From assembly GCF_001639065.2 (NCBI RefSeq), contig NZ_LQXO02000033.1, positions 248,001 through 312,000 of the forward strand: a stretch of DNA of 64,000 bases. The letters run 5' to 3'. The DNA is from Vibrio barjaei. GTDB lineage: Bacteria > Pseudomonadota > Gammaproteobacteria > Enterobacterales > Vibrionaceae. Within the stretch, counting starts at the first letter, position 1. Each line of letters starts with the position of its first letter. The notes under the pieces were generated by a model. The model was not told where the DNA came from. It saw nothing but the letters and a program-made list of their open reading frames with translations, and ran no database searches. The position numbers and the translations under genes were made by a program. Positions 7,651-16,464 of the stretch are shown here, one piece after another.

Positions 7651-8139
7651 GTGATAAGAAATGTTCAAGAGACAGACAGTATAGCTATTGCTAGGATCTA
7701 CAATCACTATATTGCTCATTCGACATGTACGTTTGAGGAACACCCTGTAACCGATGCTGATATGGCCGAGCGTATTCGCGTTGTTGTTGATTCCGATCTG
7801 CCTTGGCTGGTGTTTGAACATCAAGGACAAGTGGTTGGCTATTGTTATGCAAAAAGATGGAATGCACGCAGTGCCTACCGATTTACTGTTGAGTCCTCTG
7901 TGTATGTTGACAATGAAACACCAACAAAAGGTGTAGGCTCCAGATTATACGACGCATTGTTTAATGACTTACAGGCGCGTGGTGTTAAGAATATTATGAG
8001 TGTTATCACTTTACCAAATGATGCCAGCGTAAAGTTTCATGACAAGATGGGAATGCAGCAGGTCGGTCACTTTAAGCAAATCGGATTTAAGTTTGAGCAG
8101 TGGTTGGATGTGGGGTATTGGCAAAAGGTTTTAGATTGA
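7651..8139 (+). CDS. GNAT N-acetyltransferase, phosphinothricin-acetyltransferase-like
   Basis: 162 residues from a GTG at 7651 with AGGAG 6 bp upstream, one base after the previous stop. The sequence IRNVQETDSIAIARIYNHYI, then TFEEHPVTDADMAERI, then YCYAKRWNARSAYRFTVESSVYV is the pattern of the PAT/bar and methionine-sulfoximine acetyltransferase group. The CoA loop KGVGSRLYDALF and the end FHDKMGMQQVGHFKQIGFKF also fit. Likely role is detoxification of amino-acid analogues; many relatives acetylate methionine sulfone or sulfoximine. Exact substrate is inferred only. Confidence 0.87.
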   Translation: MIRNVQETDSIAIARIYNHYIAHSTCTFEEHPVTDADMAERIRVVVDSDLPWLVFEHQGQVVGYCYAKRWNARSAYRFTVESSVYVDNETPTKGVGSRLYDALFNDLQARGVKNIMSVITLPNDASVKFHDKMGMQQVGHFKQIGFKFEQWLDVGYWQKVLD

Positions 8140-8270
8140 TTAACACCCTATAAATTTTCTTGAATTTATTTTTGCACTATCTCCATACTATCTTTAGTTC
8201 ACACATTCTTCTTAAGCAACACACTCTGAACTGAGTGGATTTTTAGCGTTTAATAGATTTTGGAATCATC

Positions 8271-10172
8271 ATGGGTAAGCGATACATCATAAGCAGCAAA
8301 CATCACGACAACTTTATGCTGCGCCAACAACATGTAAATAAAATAGCATTGGTAACTGAAGGTGGAGGACAACGAGGGATCTTTACCGCAGGTGTCCTTG
8401 ATGCGTTTTTGCGCGCTGATTTCAATCCATTTGATTTGCTTATTGGTACGTCCGCAGGTTCGTTAAATCTCGCTTCTTATATTTGTGGGCACCAAGGTCA
8501 TGCTTACAAAGTTATTACAGAAACAACTCGCCATCCTGAATTCTTTAAACTCACTAAGTATCTCTTAAGCGGTAATGGGATGGATTTAGACTTTTTGGTC
8601 GACAATGCGGAAGTCAACATACCGCTGAATTGGAGTAAGGGCTCAGACTTATTAAAGACCAAACAGGTTATTGCGGTCGCCACTCACGCTCAAAAGCTGA
8701 CATCAGAATGCTTTGACGTCACCGTCGACAACTGGAAAGATGTGCTAAGAGCGTCATGTGCTATTCCCGCATTGCACAAAAATCCTGTTGTGTTTGATGA
8801 TTCAAGGTGGCTCGATGGTGGTGTTTCAGCTCCTATACCAGTAGAAGGGGCTTATCGTCGTGGCTACAAACATATTGTGGTCATTCGTACTATGCCTATC
8901 GATTTTGATGACCACCATCCGTTGTTGGAAGCGATTTTAAAGCGAGCGCCTACTAAAACGATGAGTGAACTGTCAGCAATGCTTATCAAGCACGAGGAAA
9001 GCTATCGTAAAACACAGCGTTTTCTCGAATCGCCACCCGATGACGTCAACATTTACGAAATCTCGCCAGCAATAAATCTTAAGTCTTCAGTAATTGGAAG
9101 TACTAAAAAACAACTCGATGCGGATTTCATGCATGGTGTGCGTTTAGGACGCTTGTTTGTAGAAAGCGTTGGCAGAAAACTCGACATTCCTTATACGCCA
9201 TATAAACGGTATAAAATGATGACATCAGAATTTGCCAATGATGATGCTTATCACCAAAAGATCGATGGGGTTTGGGCTAATCGATCTGTTGGTCATTTTA
9301 AAGGTGCTATGGATTGCGATATTGCTTGGGTCAATGTCAACCCACATAACTTAAATCGAGCATTAGTCATAGTACAAGGCCGCAATGAGTCGTGTTGGAA
9401 ATATAAAGAGTTAATGTATGAGCTCAGCCAACATTTTAGTGTTTACTCTTTTGATCACCGAGGGCAAGGCGAGTCACAACGCTTGGTTGAAAATAGCGAG
9501 TTGGGTCATATTGATCAGTTTGTCCATTATGTAGATGATTTAGCGCAGTTTTTTGAGAATGTAGTTAGAAACAAAGACAGTGATGAAGTGATGATGTTGG
9601 CGCATTCTATGGGCGGAGCGATTGCAACGCAATATATTGCAAAATATCCTGGCACGATTAAAGCGTGTGCGTTGACGAGCCCGATGTTTGGAATCAAGCT
9701 GCCTAAGGTAGTAGGTGGCATACAAACGGCAACGATTAAGATGATCAGTCAGCTGCAGAAAACGCCGCACTTTGCGCCCAAGCAAACCGCGTTTGTAACC
9801 AAGACGTTTGAAGGAAATGATCATACAAGTAGTCCAACGCGTTTTAAAGCATACAGTGACCTACTGAATAATCACCCCAAGTTAAGGCTTGGTGGAGTGA
9901 GTCCCAAGTGGATTACTGAAGCGATGGCTGCCGGTAAAACATGTATTTCCCAAGCCAAGGACATCAAAACGCCAATCTTAATTATTCAGCCAGAAGGTGA
10001 CAATGTCGTTTCCCTATCGGCACAAGATTTGTTTAATGAAAAGTGTACGAGCTCTCGACTATTGACCATCCCTCACGCGAAGCACGATATCCTTATTGAG
10101 GCGGACCGTTATCGAGATTGGGCATTGAAACATATTATGGATTTTTATGACTACAAGCATGAATTCATGTAG
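8271..10172 (+). CDS. Fusion of patatin-like phospholipase and alpha/beta-hydrolase (lysophospholipase/monoacylglycerol lipase type)
   Basis: 633 residues with two lipolytic modules in one frame. The N-terminal patatin module (about 22-300) has the oxyanion loop EGGGQRGIFTAG (30-41), nucleophile elbow GTSAG with Ser61, and the DGG catalytic aspartate Asp182; it resembles the YjjU-like patatin group. The C-terminal module (about 345-625) is an alpha/beta hydrolase with FDHRGQGESQR, the nucleophile elbow AHSMGG (Ser446), an acid in PILIIQPEGDNVV and a final AKHDIL histidine, as in PldB-like lysophospholipases. Both triads or dyads look intact. No Shine-Dalgarno is obvious before either possible start, and ATG 8271 is the first. 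Likely membrane phospholipid turnover. Confidence 0.88.
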   Translation: MGKRYIISSKHHDNFMLRQQHVNKIALVTEGGGQRGIFTAGVLDAFLRADFNPFDLLIGTSAGSLNLASYICGHQGHAYKVITETTRHPEFFKLTKYLLSGNGMDLDFLVDNAEVNIPLNWSKGSDLLKTKQVIAVATHAQKLTSECFDVTVDNWKDVLRASCAIPALHKNPVVFDDSRWLDGGVSAPIPVEGAYRRGYKHIVVIRTMPIDFDDHHPLLEAILKRAPTKTMSELSAMLIKHEESYRKTQRFLESPPDDVNIYEISPAINLKSSVIGSTKKQLDADFMHGVRLGRLFVESVGRKLDIPYTPYKRYKMMTSEFANDDAYHQKIDGVWANRSVGHFKGAMDCDIAWVNVNPHNLNRALVIVQGRNESCWKYKELMYELSQHFSVYSFDHRGQGESQRLVENSELGHIDQFVHYVDDLAQFFENVVRNKDSDEVMMLAHSMGGAIATQYIAKYPGTIKACALTSPMFGIKLPKVVGGIQTATIKMISQLQKTPHFAPKQTAFVTKTFEGNDHTSSPTRFKAYSDLLNNHPKLRLGGVSPKWITEAMAAGKTCISQAKDIKTPILIIQPEGDNVVSLSAQDLFNEKCTSSRLLTIPHAKHDILIEADRYRDWALKHIMDFYDYKHEFM

Positions 10173-10218
10173 TTCGTGCAATATGAAAACACGCGGTACC
10201 ATCTAATAATAAATAACG

Positions 10219-10638
10219 ATGAGTACGCTAAAATCTCGTCCTACAGCGGAAGACCCCTGTGTTTTTATTGAATTGGTTAAGAATGAACAAAGAAGGCGAG
10301 ATGCTGAGACTTTGCTCACAATGTTTACTAATGTGACTGTTCGACAACCTGTTATGTGGGGAGAAAGCATTATCGGCTTTGGTGAATACCGTTACACTAA
10401 CACTCGTGGAACGTACTCTTGGATGATGACTGGCTTTTCGCCACAGAAACAGAATCTGACCCTATACATCATGCAAGGCTATGACAATCTCCAACACGAA
10501 CTAGAAAAACATGGCCAGTTTAGAACGGCAAAGTCGAGTCTTTACATAAATAACCTATCAAAAGTCCACCTGAAAGATCTAGAGCTACTGCTTGTTAAAG
10601 CAGTAGCAGAAATGGAGTCTAAATATCCTTGTACCTGA
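10219..10638 (+). CDS. DUF1801 domain-containing protein
   Basis: 139-residue protein of the DUF1801 (YdhG-like) family, recognised by the spacing of RRRDAETLLTMFTNVT, PVMWGESIIGFGEYRY and FSPQKQNLTLYIM. The family has a compact alpha/beta fold with no experimentally agreed biochemical role; members are often found near acetyltransferases and stress genes. It sits in a short plus-strand run with a GNAT and a phosphotransferase. I can support the family but not a function. Confidence 0.83.
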   Translation: MSTLKSRPTAEDPCVFIELVKNEQRRRDAETLLTMFTNVTVRQPVMWGESIIGFGEYRYTNTRGTYSWMMTGFSPQKQNLTLYIMQGYDNLQHELEKHGQFRTAKSSLYINNLSKVHLKDLELLLVKAVAEMESKYPCT

Positions 10639-10688
10639 CGGAAGGTTTTAGACAATAAGAATGACCTGAGTATAAAGGAGTAACTCAA

Positions 10689-11126
10689 GTGAGCGTAACT
10701 TTCCGCGAGATGCAAATCGCCGACTACGATAACGTGATGGCCTTGTGGCAGCAAACTGATCATATGGTGATTCGAGAGGCGGATAGCCGCGACAACATCA
10801 TTGCTTATCTAGATAAAAATCCGAATATGAGTTTTGTGGCCATCCTACATGGAGAAGTAGTGGGTGCTGTCTTAGCCGGAACAGATGGGAGACGTGGCTA
10901 CCTGCAGCATCTGGCGGTTGCATCCCAGCATCGTGGAAAGCGAATAGGTAAAACGTTGGTGGAGAAAGTGACGGACTCTTTTGCTCAAATTGGTATCGAG
11001 AAAACGCACTTATTTGTTAAAGCTGACAACGAGGCTGCACAAGAGTTTTATCGTTCTATGGGATGGGAAGTGCGCAAAGAAGTAAAAATGTATTCATTCA
11101 ATGCCTCTGCAAACGTCGATATCTAA
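10689..11126 (+). CDS. GNAT family N-acetyltransferase
   Basis: 145 residues from a GTG at 10689 with GGAG (10677-10680) 8 bp upstream. It is a compact, well-formed GNAT: FREMQIADYDNVMALWQQT opening, GVLAGTDGRRGYLQHLAV core strand, the acetyl-CoA loop ASQHRGKRIGKTLVEKV and the closing EAAQEFYRSMGWEVR. The pattern resembles RimI-like or YpeA-like enzymes. It lies 50 bp after DUF1801 and 24 bp before the phosphotransferase gene. Substrate unknown. Confidence 0.87.
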   Translation: MSVTFREMQIADYDNVMALWQQTDHMVIREADSRDNIIAYLDKNPNMSFVAILHGEVVGAVLAGTDGRRGYLQHLAVASQHRGKRIGKTLVEKVTDSFAQIGIEKTHLFVKADNEAAQEFYRSMGWEVRKEVKMYSFNASANVDI

Positions 11127-11150
11127 TTTAAACCTTAATGAGTGGAATCA

Positions 11151-11897
11151 ATGAGCCCGATTGTAGTAAAGACCGACACGGTTATTAGACCTGCAAGTCC
11201 GTGGTCTCGTTCTGTACATATTTTCCTTAAGTTTTTAGAGCTGCAAGGCTTTCATGGCGTACCTAAAGTACTCGCTCTGGATAACGATAATGAGACACTT
11301 TCATTGGTCAAAGGCAAGACATTTAACTACCCGTTACTTGAGGAAATAGCCAGTGTACAGGCATTGGAAACAGCGGCGAGACTGCAAAGGCGGCTTCATG
11401 ACGCGAGTGTGGGATTTATTGAGCAGTATGATGTCGCAAGTTTAGATTGGATGTTGAGCTCAGACACCGATTATCAAGTCATGTGTCATGGGGACTTTGC
11501 GCCCTACAACGTGGCATTAGAAGCGAATAACGTCGCCGGGGTATTTGATTTTGATACCGTTCATCCTGGCTCAAGGTTATGGGACTTATCTTATTCTGTC
11601 TATTGCTGGGCACCTTTCAAAACCAACTCGGTAGATAAACTCGGTGATATTGAGCAACAAATCCGTCGAGCAAAAACGTATTTGGATGCGTATGAAATAG
11701 ATGCAGTAAGCCGATTGAAATTGGTTGAAACGATGGTGTCTCGTTTGAGGTATCTAGTCAGCTTTATGGAACACAGGGTCGATGCAGGTGATCAAGGTAT
11801 GCAGCAATGCATAGAGGAAGGTCATAGGCGCAGCTATATCAACGATATTGATTATTTGCTACGCAACTATGATGTGATTACTCGTGGCATTCGATAG
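11151..11897 (+). CDS. Aminoglycoside-phosphotransferase-like kinase (APH family)
   Basis: 248 residues with the APH/choline-kinase fold. The catalytic loop CHGDFAPYNVAL (HGD...N) and the metal-binding FDFDTVHPGSRLWDL (DxD, then WDL) are intact. The N-terminal lobe is short and lacks an obvious glycine loop, common in this family. Possible substrates include antibiotics, choline, homoserine or other small alcohols; nothing in the sequence decides. ATG 11151 is chosen over GTG 11142; the GAGTGG stretch just upstream serves as ribosome site. Confidence 0.8.
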   Translation: MSPIVVKTDTVIRPASPWSRSVHIFLKFLELQGFHGVPKVLALDNDNETLSLVKGKTFNYPLLEEIASVQALETAARLQRRLHDASVGFIEQYDVASLDWMLSSDTDYQVMCHGDFAPYNVALEANNVAGVFDFDTVHPGSRLWDLSYSVYCWAPFKTNSVDKLGDIEQQIRRAKTYLDAYEIDAVSRLKLVETMVSRLRYLVSFMEHRVDAGDQGMQQCIEEGHRRSYINDIDYLLRNYDVITRGIR

Positions 11898-11903
11898 GCT
11901 AGG

Positions 11904-12461
11904 CTAGTCAGTAAGCGACTGGTTTACTTTAGCGCGAATAACTCTGGCTGTTACTGTTGCTGATGCTCCGCCGTCAGAAAGTACATGTAAAGTGAACTCG
12001 GGGTTCATATCACCAGAAGATCCTTGTGCTGCGGCGCTGCCTGCAGAGGCTTCCGCTCCGATTTCAAATTTCCACTCACCGTCTCTCCAATCATCGACCA
12101 ATTCTTGTGTGTTTAGAAGAATTAACACCTTGTATGAACGAGCACCCCAACCAGCGCCGAAATCGAGTCGTTTAACCGTAAAGTAGATGTGTGGCTCAGT
12201 GCCTTTTATTACCATTACGCCTTCGCCGCCACCGACACCCACAACAGGTACTTTGGTTACTTTCATGTTTGCAACACCGTAGGCCAATGCTTCATTCATT
12301 TGAGCTTGCAGGTGCGGTTCTTTTTTTAGCAACTCCGATATAGTGGTTTGCGCCATGGCGTCGAGTTCATTCCGCTCGGCCAATTTTTGTTGTTCACTCA
12401 ATGATGAACATCCACTGGCGATGAGAATAGTAGTTAGAAATAATAAACGGCGAAACTTCAT
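11904..12461 (-). CDS. Lipoprotein with a SYLF/YSC84-like lipid-binding domain
   Basis: 185-residue secreted lipoprotein. The signal peptide ends in a lipobox ASGC, giving lipidated Cys18, followed by Ser, which favours outer-membrane sorting. The body has the glycine-rich pattern VPVVGVGGGEGVMVIKG, then RLDFGAGWGARSYKVLILLNT and WKFEIGAEASAGSAAAQG, which resembles the SYLF (YSC84) fold known to bind lipids. The domain call is by eye. It converges with the APH-like gene and diverges from the mscS-type gene. Confidence 0.72.
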   Translation of the reverse strand: MKFRRLLFLTTILIASGCSSLSEQQKLAERNELDAMAQTTISELLKKEPHLQAQMNEALAYGVANMKVTKVPVVGVGGGEGVMVIKGTEPHIYFTVKRLDFGAGWGARSYKVLILLNTQELVDDWRDGEWKFEIGAEASAGSAAAQGSSGDMNPEFTLHVLSDGGASATVTARVIRAKVNQSLTD

Positions 12462-12789
12462 GTTATTTCCTCATCGTTTTGTAATGAAATGAATCGAACT
12501 AATCTTTGGCATGCATAATAGAGTAGAACACTATTTGTTAACAATGGCCGTTAGGTAAATTCTTGACGTTTTATAATTTGATAAGGTCAAAGCGTATAGG
12601 CTTCGAATCTCACAGTGGTGTTGTCAGAATCTACCTAAGCATAGTCAAGAGATTTCATGTATATGACACCGAACAATGATGTATTGGTGATCATGTCATC
12701 AATCTCTATCTAGAGATGAGTGTATAAATGGTTTTATGACCTATCATTAAATCAACTAATCTAAACCTAACACCTTCAGGGAGTTGTGA
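12462..12789. promoter_or_regulatory. Divergent intergenic region between SYLF-like lipoprotein and MscS-family gene
   Basis: 328 bp without a credible gene. TTGACG occurs at about 12563 and several A+T-rich -10-like hexamers are present, but none has good spacing. No strong operator or hairpin was seen. It presumably carries both divergent promoters. Confidence 0.4.
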
Positions 12790-14478
12790 ATGAGTGTTTG
12801 TTTCCCTCAATCTTTTAGGGCCAATACCACGGTTGCTTTTCTCATATTGTTACTGTCGCTACTAAGTGGTAGCGTCCAAGCTCAAACAGAATCGCAGACA
12901 GAGGTTTCTTCTAAAGCACAAGTCGCTTTGGACAATATTAACGCTGAAATACGCGATCTTTCTGAAACCTTAAAGGCGTCAAGTGGCGACCAAAAGGATG
13001 CTATTCAATTTCGACTGTTCAATAAAAATAATGAACTAAGAGATGTAATTGGAAAAGCCGTTGAATCAGAAAGCTTACCTAAAGAAATGCTCATTGAGCA
13101 GGTGCGATTCCAACAGAAGTATACTGAAGGTGCGAAAACTTACCTAGAAGACAAGCTAAAAACTGTTAGTGAGCAATTTAATAGTGCAAAGGCCGAGAAC
13201 AAACTCTCTATCCTTAATACTTATAGCGAAGTTCAAGAGTACCTAAGTGCAACCTTTAACGCGGGTTGGCAAAATCTAACTTGGTTAAAAAAGTTAGGAG
13301 TACCAGACGAAAGTGGTGAAGCAAAATTTGAAGTGCTAGTAGCGAAGAATTTGAGGTTAACGTCAGCGTCGATTGAATATTTCAATCAACAGGTGGAGGC
13401 AATCAATTCTCAGTTGGCATCGGCGCCAGAAGGAGACAAAGCCGCGCTTCAAACTAGTCAGTTAGTGCTCAAGCAGCGTATTGGCATTGAAACTGACAGT
13501 CTGCGCAATTTAATCGTTCTGGGTGATGATGTTGGATTAGAAACCTCTGAGTATAAAAGACAAGTATTCTCTGTTACTGGCAATATCACTCAAGACATTT
13601 TGGACTCAAAAGTGTTGATTTCGCTGCTTAGCCATTGGTGGAGTGCCGCCGTCGATTGGTTAGGCGATAATGCGCCGCAGCAACTGTTCCAAGTGTTTAT
13701 TTTCATTCTTATTCTTTTCGTAACACGTGCGATTGTAAAGCTGGTGCGAAAGATTGTGACAAAAGCAGTTCATAACAAGAATTTGAAGCTCTCTCACTTG
13801 ATGCAAAACTTCTTTGTGTCTATGTCGGGCAATATTGTTTGGATTATCGGTATCATGGTTGGGCTGTCACAGATAGGGCTTAACTTAGCGCCTATCCTGA
13901 CGGGTTTTGGTATCGCGGGTGTGATTATTGGTTTTGCCCTACAAGATACATTGTCGAACTTCGCAGCGGGTATGATGCTTCTTATCTACCGCCCATTTGA
14001 TGTTGGTGATTTTGTTTTTGCTGGTGGTGTAGATGGCAAGGTAAGCCATATGAGTTTGGTCAATACCACGATTCGCACCTTTGATAACCAAATCATCATT
14101 GTTCCTAACAGTAAGATCTGGGGAGACGTTATCAAAAACGTTACTCACGAGCGCACTCGTCGAGTGGATATGGTGTTTGGTATTGGTTATGGAGATGACT
14201 TACTCAAAGCTGAATCTGTTTTACACGAGATTATCGAGGCGCATCCTGCGGTTCTTAAATCACCAGAGCCTAACATTCGAGTTCATACACTGAATACCTC
14301 ATCAGTAGACTTCATCGTTCGACCTTGGGTAAAAACAGATGATTACTGGGATGTGTATTGGGATGTGACTAAAGAAGTTAAATTACGCTTTGATAAAGAG
14401 GGCATTTCTATACCTTTCCCTCAACAAGACGTGCATTTACATATGGTGGATAAATTGACGTCTGAGTCTAACGCTTAG
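12790..14478 (+). CDS. MscS-family mechanosensitive ion channel with long periplasmic N-terminus
   Basis: 562-residue inner-membrane channel that opens under membrane tension during osmotic downshock. A signal peptide (about 1-31, cut after VQA) is followed by roughly 240 residues of predicted coiled-coil periplasmic domain, then membrane helices from about residue 300. The pore helix and beta domain are diagnostic: GFGIAGVIIGFALQDTLSNF, IYRPFDVGDFV and TFDNQIIIVPNSKIWGDVI. The architecture is larger than the 286-residue MscS, close to medium-sized YbdG/YbiO-like members. The GGGAG ribosome site precedes the ATG. A strong terminator follows. Confidence 0.92.
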   Translation: MSVCFPQSFRANTTVAFLILLLSLLSGSVQAQTESQTEVSSKAQVALDNINAEIRDLSETLKASSGDQKDAIQFRLFNKNNELRDVIGKAVESESLPKEMLIEQVRFQQKYTEGAKTYLEDKLKTVSEQFNSAKAENKLSILNTYSEVQEYLSATFNAGWQNLTWLKKLGVPDESGEAKFEVLVAKNLRLTSASIEYFNQQVEAINSQLASAPEGDKAALQTSQLVLKQRIGIETDSLRNLIVLGDDVGLETSEYKRQVFSVTGNITQDILDSKVLISLLSHWWSAAVDWLGDNAPQQLFQVFIFILILFVTRAIVKLVRKIVTKAVHNKNLKLSHLMQNFFVSMSGNIVWIIGIMVGLSQIGLNLAPILTGFGIAGVIIGFALQDTLSNFAAGMMLLIYRPFDVGDFVFAGGVDGKVSHMSLVNTTIRTFDNQIIIVPNSKIWGDVIKNVTHERTRRVDMVFGIGYGDDLLKAESVLHEIIEAHPAVLKSPEPNIRVHTLNTSSVDFIVRPWVKTDDYWDVYWDVTKEVKLRFDKEGISIPFPQQDVHLHMVDKLTSESNA

Positions 14479-14501
14479 TATCAAGACAATTATTCATTGA
14501 T

Positions 14502-14533
14502 AAGGCTCTAATTTCATAAATTAGAGCCTTTTT
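14502..14533 (+). terminator. Intrinsic terminator after the MscS-family gene
   Basis: A 13-bp perfect stem, AAGGCTCTAATTT (14502-14514) with AAATTAGAGCCTT (14518-14530), 3-nt loop, followed by TTT. Confidence 0.9.
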
Positions 14534-14590
14534 ATTATCTGTAATATTGGTTATTAAATAAGTTGAATATAGAAGCTCAGAGGTACGATT

Positions 14591-14791
14591 ATGACGGAAG
14601 AAAATACAAAGAATAGTGAGGTGACAGTCGTAGACATCAAAATGCCATTTCTATCCATGGTGATATTTATGGTCAAGTTCGCCATCGCATCAATACCAGC
14701 TATGATCATCCTTGGGTTGATATTTAGCCTCTTTGGTATGATATTTGGTGGTATTTTTAGCGGCTTTCATGGCGGAATGGGGCACTACTAA
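14591..14791 (+). CDS. Small membrane protein, glycine-rich C-terminus
   Basis: 66-residue hypothetical. After a polar start TEENTKNSEVTVVDIKMP there is a long hydrophobic stretch (about 19-55) long enough for one or two membrane helices, ending in a glycine- and histidine-rich tail GGIFSGFHGGMGHY. The ATG follows GAGG at a usable distance. I do not recognise a family. Being bounded by a terminator upstream and preceded by its own spacer, it is probably a separate transcript. The hydrophobic composition supports a real protein, but evidence is limited. Confidence 0.6.
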   Translation: MTEENTKNSEVTVVDIKMPFLSMVIFMVKFAIASIPAMIILGLIFSLFGMIFGGIFSGFHGGMGHY

Positions 14792-14865
14792 AATGTCCTT
14801 GTCTAGTCACTGTGGTTGAATTTCTGTAGTATCGAGTGATTGATTCGCTAAGTAGAACTCTAGTA

Positions 14866-15162
14866 ATGATTAGACATATCTTGTTGATTCGATTCAACGA
14901 AAAAGCAACAGAGCAAAGCATTAACGAGCTTATGGCTTTGTTTGAGGCTATGCCAAGCAAAATAGCAGGAGTAGAAGCGGTAGAGTGGGGTGTGAACGAT
15001 AGCCCTGAAGGTAAAAATAAATCCTATACGCACAGCGTAATGATGACATTCAAGGATGAAAATGGTCGACAGAACTATCTGCCTCACCCCGAACATGATG
15101 CTCTAAAATCGGTGTTCAGACCGATTTTAGACGACATTATAGTCTTTGATTACTCAGTTTAA
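14866..15162 (+). CDS. Dabb (stress-responsive A/B barrel) domain protein
   Basis: 98-residue single-domain protein with the Dabb signature: MIRHILLIRFNEKATEQSINEL at the start and YTHSVMMTFKDENGRQNYLPHPEHDAL in the centre, where the tyrosine-histidine-proline region closes the barrel. Dabb proteins form dimeric ferredoxin-like barrels, a few of which are enzymes on hydrophobic substrates; most are uncharacterised. ATG 14866 is preferred to an upstream GTG (14836) because the family starts at this methionine. It ends 7 bp before arfB. Confidence 0.82.
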   Translation: MIRHILLIRFNEKATEQSINELMALFEAMPSKIAGVEAVEWGVNDSPEGKNKSYTHSVMMTFKDENGRQNYLPHPEHDALKSVFRPILDDIIVFDYSV

Positions 15163-15169
15163 ATTCAGC

Positions 15170-15583
15170 ATGTTACAGATTTCTAATACGGTAACGTTGG
15201 CAGATTGGGAAATCGAGCTAAATGCAATTCGTTCGATGGGGAGTGGTGGTCAGAATGTTAACAAGGTGTCCTCTGCTATCCATCTACGTTTTGATATTAG
15301 ACGCTCGACACTACCCGCGATATATAAAGAACGTTTGCTTGCAAGCAACGACTCTAGAATCTCTAAGGAAGGTGTCATTGTGATTAAAGCGCAATCACAT
15401 CGTACTCAAGAGAAAAACCGGGAAGACGCACTTGCGAGGCTAGCTGATTTGATTCGGTCAGTGATGGTCGTGCAAAAGAAACGTCGTGCAACAAAGCCAA
15501 CTCGTTCATCGCAAATAAGACGAGTGGATAATAAGAAGAAACAAGGGCAGAAGAAGTCCCTACGTGGAAAGCCAATATTGTAA
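15170..15583 (+). CDS. arfB: Alternative ribosome-rescue factor ArfB (class I release-factor-like peptidyl-tRNA hydrolase)
   Basis: 137-residue protein that releases nascent chains from stalled ribosomes without a stop codon. The catalytic GGQ lies at about residues 26-28 in RSMGSGGQNVNKVSSAI, a near-perfect match to the YaeJ/ArfB motif. There is no codon-recognition domain, and the C-terminus is the typical basic tail (KKRRATKPTRSSQIRRVDNKKKQ and beyond) that enters the mRNA channel. The start is the ATG at 15170; an in-frame upstream extension would overlap the Dabb gene. Confidence 0.92.
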   Translation: MLQISNTVTLADWEIELNAIRSMGSGGQNVNKVSSAIHLRFDIRRSTLPAIYKERLLASNDSRISKEGVIVIKAQSHRTQEKNREDALARLADLIRSVMVVQKKRRATKPTRSSQIRRVDNKKKQGQKKSLRGKPIL

Positions 15584-15602
15584 ATCTAGTTAAGGAGAGA
15601 AA

Positions 15603-16064
15603 GTGAAAATAATTAAGGATGATTTAACGGGTCCAGAAATAAAAGCCCTTTTACAGGCTCATTTGGATGACATGTACGCGACCTCTCCTCCAGAAAGTGT
15701 CCATGCTCTTGATCTTGACGCTCTACGTCAGCCAGAGATTACGTTTTGGACTGCATGGTTAGAAGATGATTTGGCAGGATGTATAGCCTTAAAAACCATT
15801 GAGTCGGGACATGGTGAAATAAAATCGATGCGCACGACAGAGAATGCTCGTGGAAAGGGAGTCGCAAGTAAGTTGCTTGCTCATTTAACCAGTATGGCCG
15901 AAGAAAACGGCTTGACCCGACTAAGCTTAGAGACAGGAACAGAAGCGTTTTTCGAACCAGCAAGAAACCTATATCAAAGAGATGGTTTTGTAGAGTGTGA
16001 ACCATTTGCTAGCTATTCGCTCGATCCTAATAGTGTGTTTATGACCAAATTGCTGACAAGATGA
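15603..16064 (+). CDS. GNAT family N-acetyltransferase
   Basis: 153 residues from a GTG at 15603 with AAGGAG a few bases upstream. The opening IIKDDLTGPEIKALLQAHLDDMYATSPPESVHALDL is typical of the YsnE/PA4866-like GNATs. Motif A is MRTTENARGKGVASKLLAHLTSMA and motif B LSLETGTEAFFEPARNLYQRDGF. It begins 19 bp after arfB and probably shares its transcript. YsnE-like enzymes in other bacteria act on auxin or amino acids, but nothing decides the substrate here. Confidence 0.86.
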   Translation: MKIIKDDLTGPEIKALLQAHLDDMYATSPPESVHALDLDALRQPEITFWTAWLEDDLAGCIALKTIESGHGEIKSMRTTENARGKGVASKLLAHLTSMAEENGLTRLSLETGTEAFFEPARNLYQRDGFVECEPFASYSLDPNSVFMTKLLTR

Positions 16065-16089
16065 GCGCCATTGAACTGAAGGAAGCCTA

Positions 16090-16446
16090 TTGAATATGGG
16101 CTCTTTATTTCGCTTCGTTCTCATAGCGAATATAATTTCGGGGATTGTGGTCTGCATAGCTGGCTACATTTTCCCTATGTTGAAAACATCCGAACTTTCT
16201 GATTTCTCATTTTACGTCGCTATCGTGTTATGGGGCGTGGCTGGTTTGGTTTGGGATGGCGGAAGAAGAAGCCGAACCTATGACGTCGATGTTGTGTCAC
16301 AAAAGACGAGAGCAATGGTTAGAGACCATAATCTTGAAGCTGAAAAACATAAGCACTATCGACAAAACTACTCTTTTGGTTTTTCTTTGTTTGTTGCAGG
16401 CGTTTTCCCTCTGCTACTTTCCGCAACTCTTGCTTGGTTAAATTAA
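16090..16446 (+). CDS. Small inner-membrane protein, unknown function
   Basis: 118 residues with four predicted hydrophobic segments in two pairs (about 6-28 and 40-56; then 95-116), separated by a charged loop GGRRSRTYDVDVVSQKTRAMVRDHN. TTG 16090 lies 6 bp after AAGGAAG and is a better fit than the ATG at 16096, which is 12 bp away. The family is not one I can name with confidence. It sits between two GNAT genes, both on the plus strand. Confidence 0.6.
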   Translation: MNMGSLFRFVLIANIISGIVVCIAGYIFPMLKTSELSDFSFYVAIVLWGVAGLVWDGGRRSRTYDVDVVSQKTRAMVRDHNLEAEKHKHYRQNYSFGFSLFVAGVFPLLLSATLAWLN

Positions 16447-16464
16447 AAAGTAGGTAATAATAAC

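Noticed and set aside
8271-10172. Frameshift or misassembly creating the patatin-hydrolase fusion
   Set aside because: The frame is continuous, the linker is of normal composition and no ribosome site for a separate hydrolase gene is seen near the junction. It still merits a check in relatives.
12550-12600. TTGACG as a -35 for the MscS-family gene
   Set aside because: No -10 at suitable spacing; TATAAT-like bases lie too close to it.
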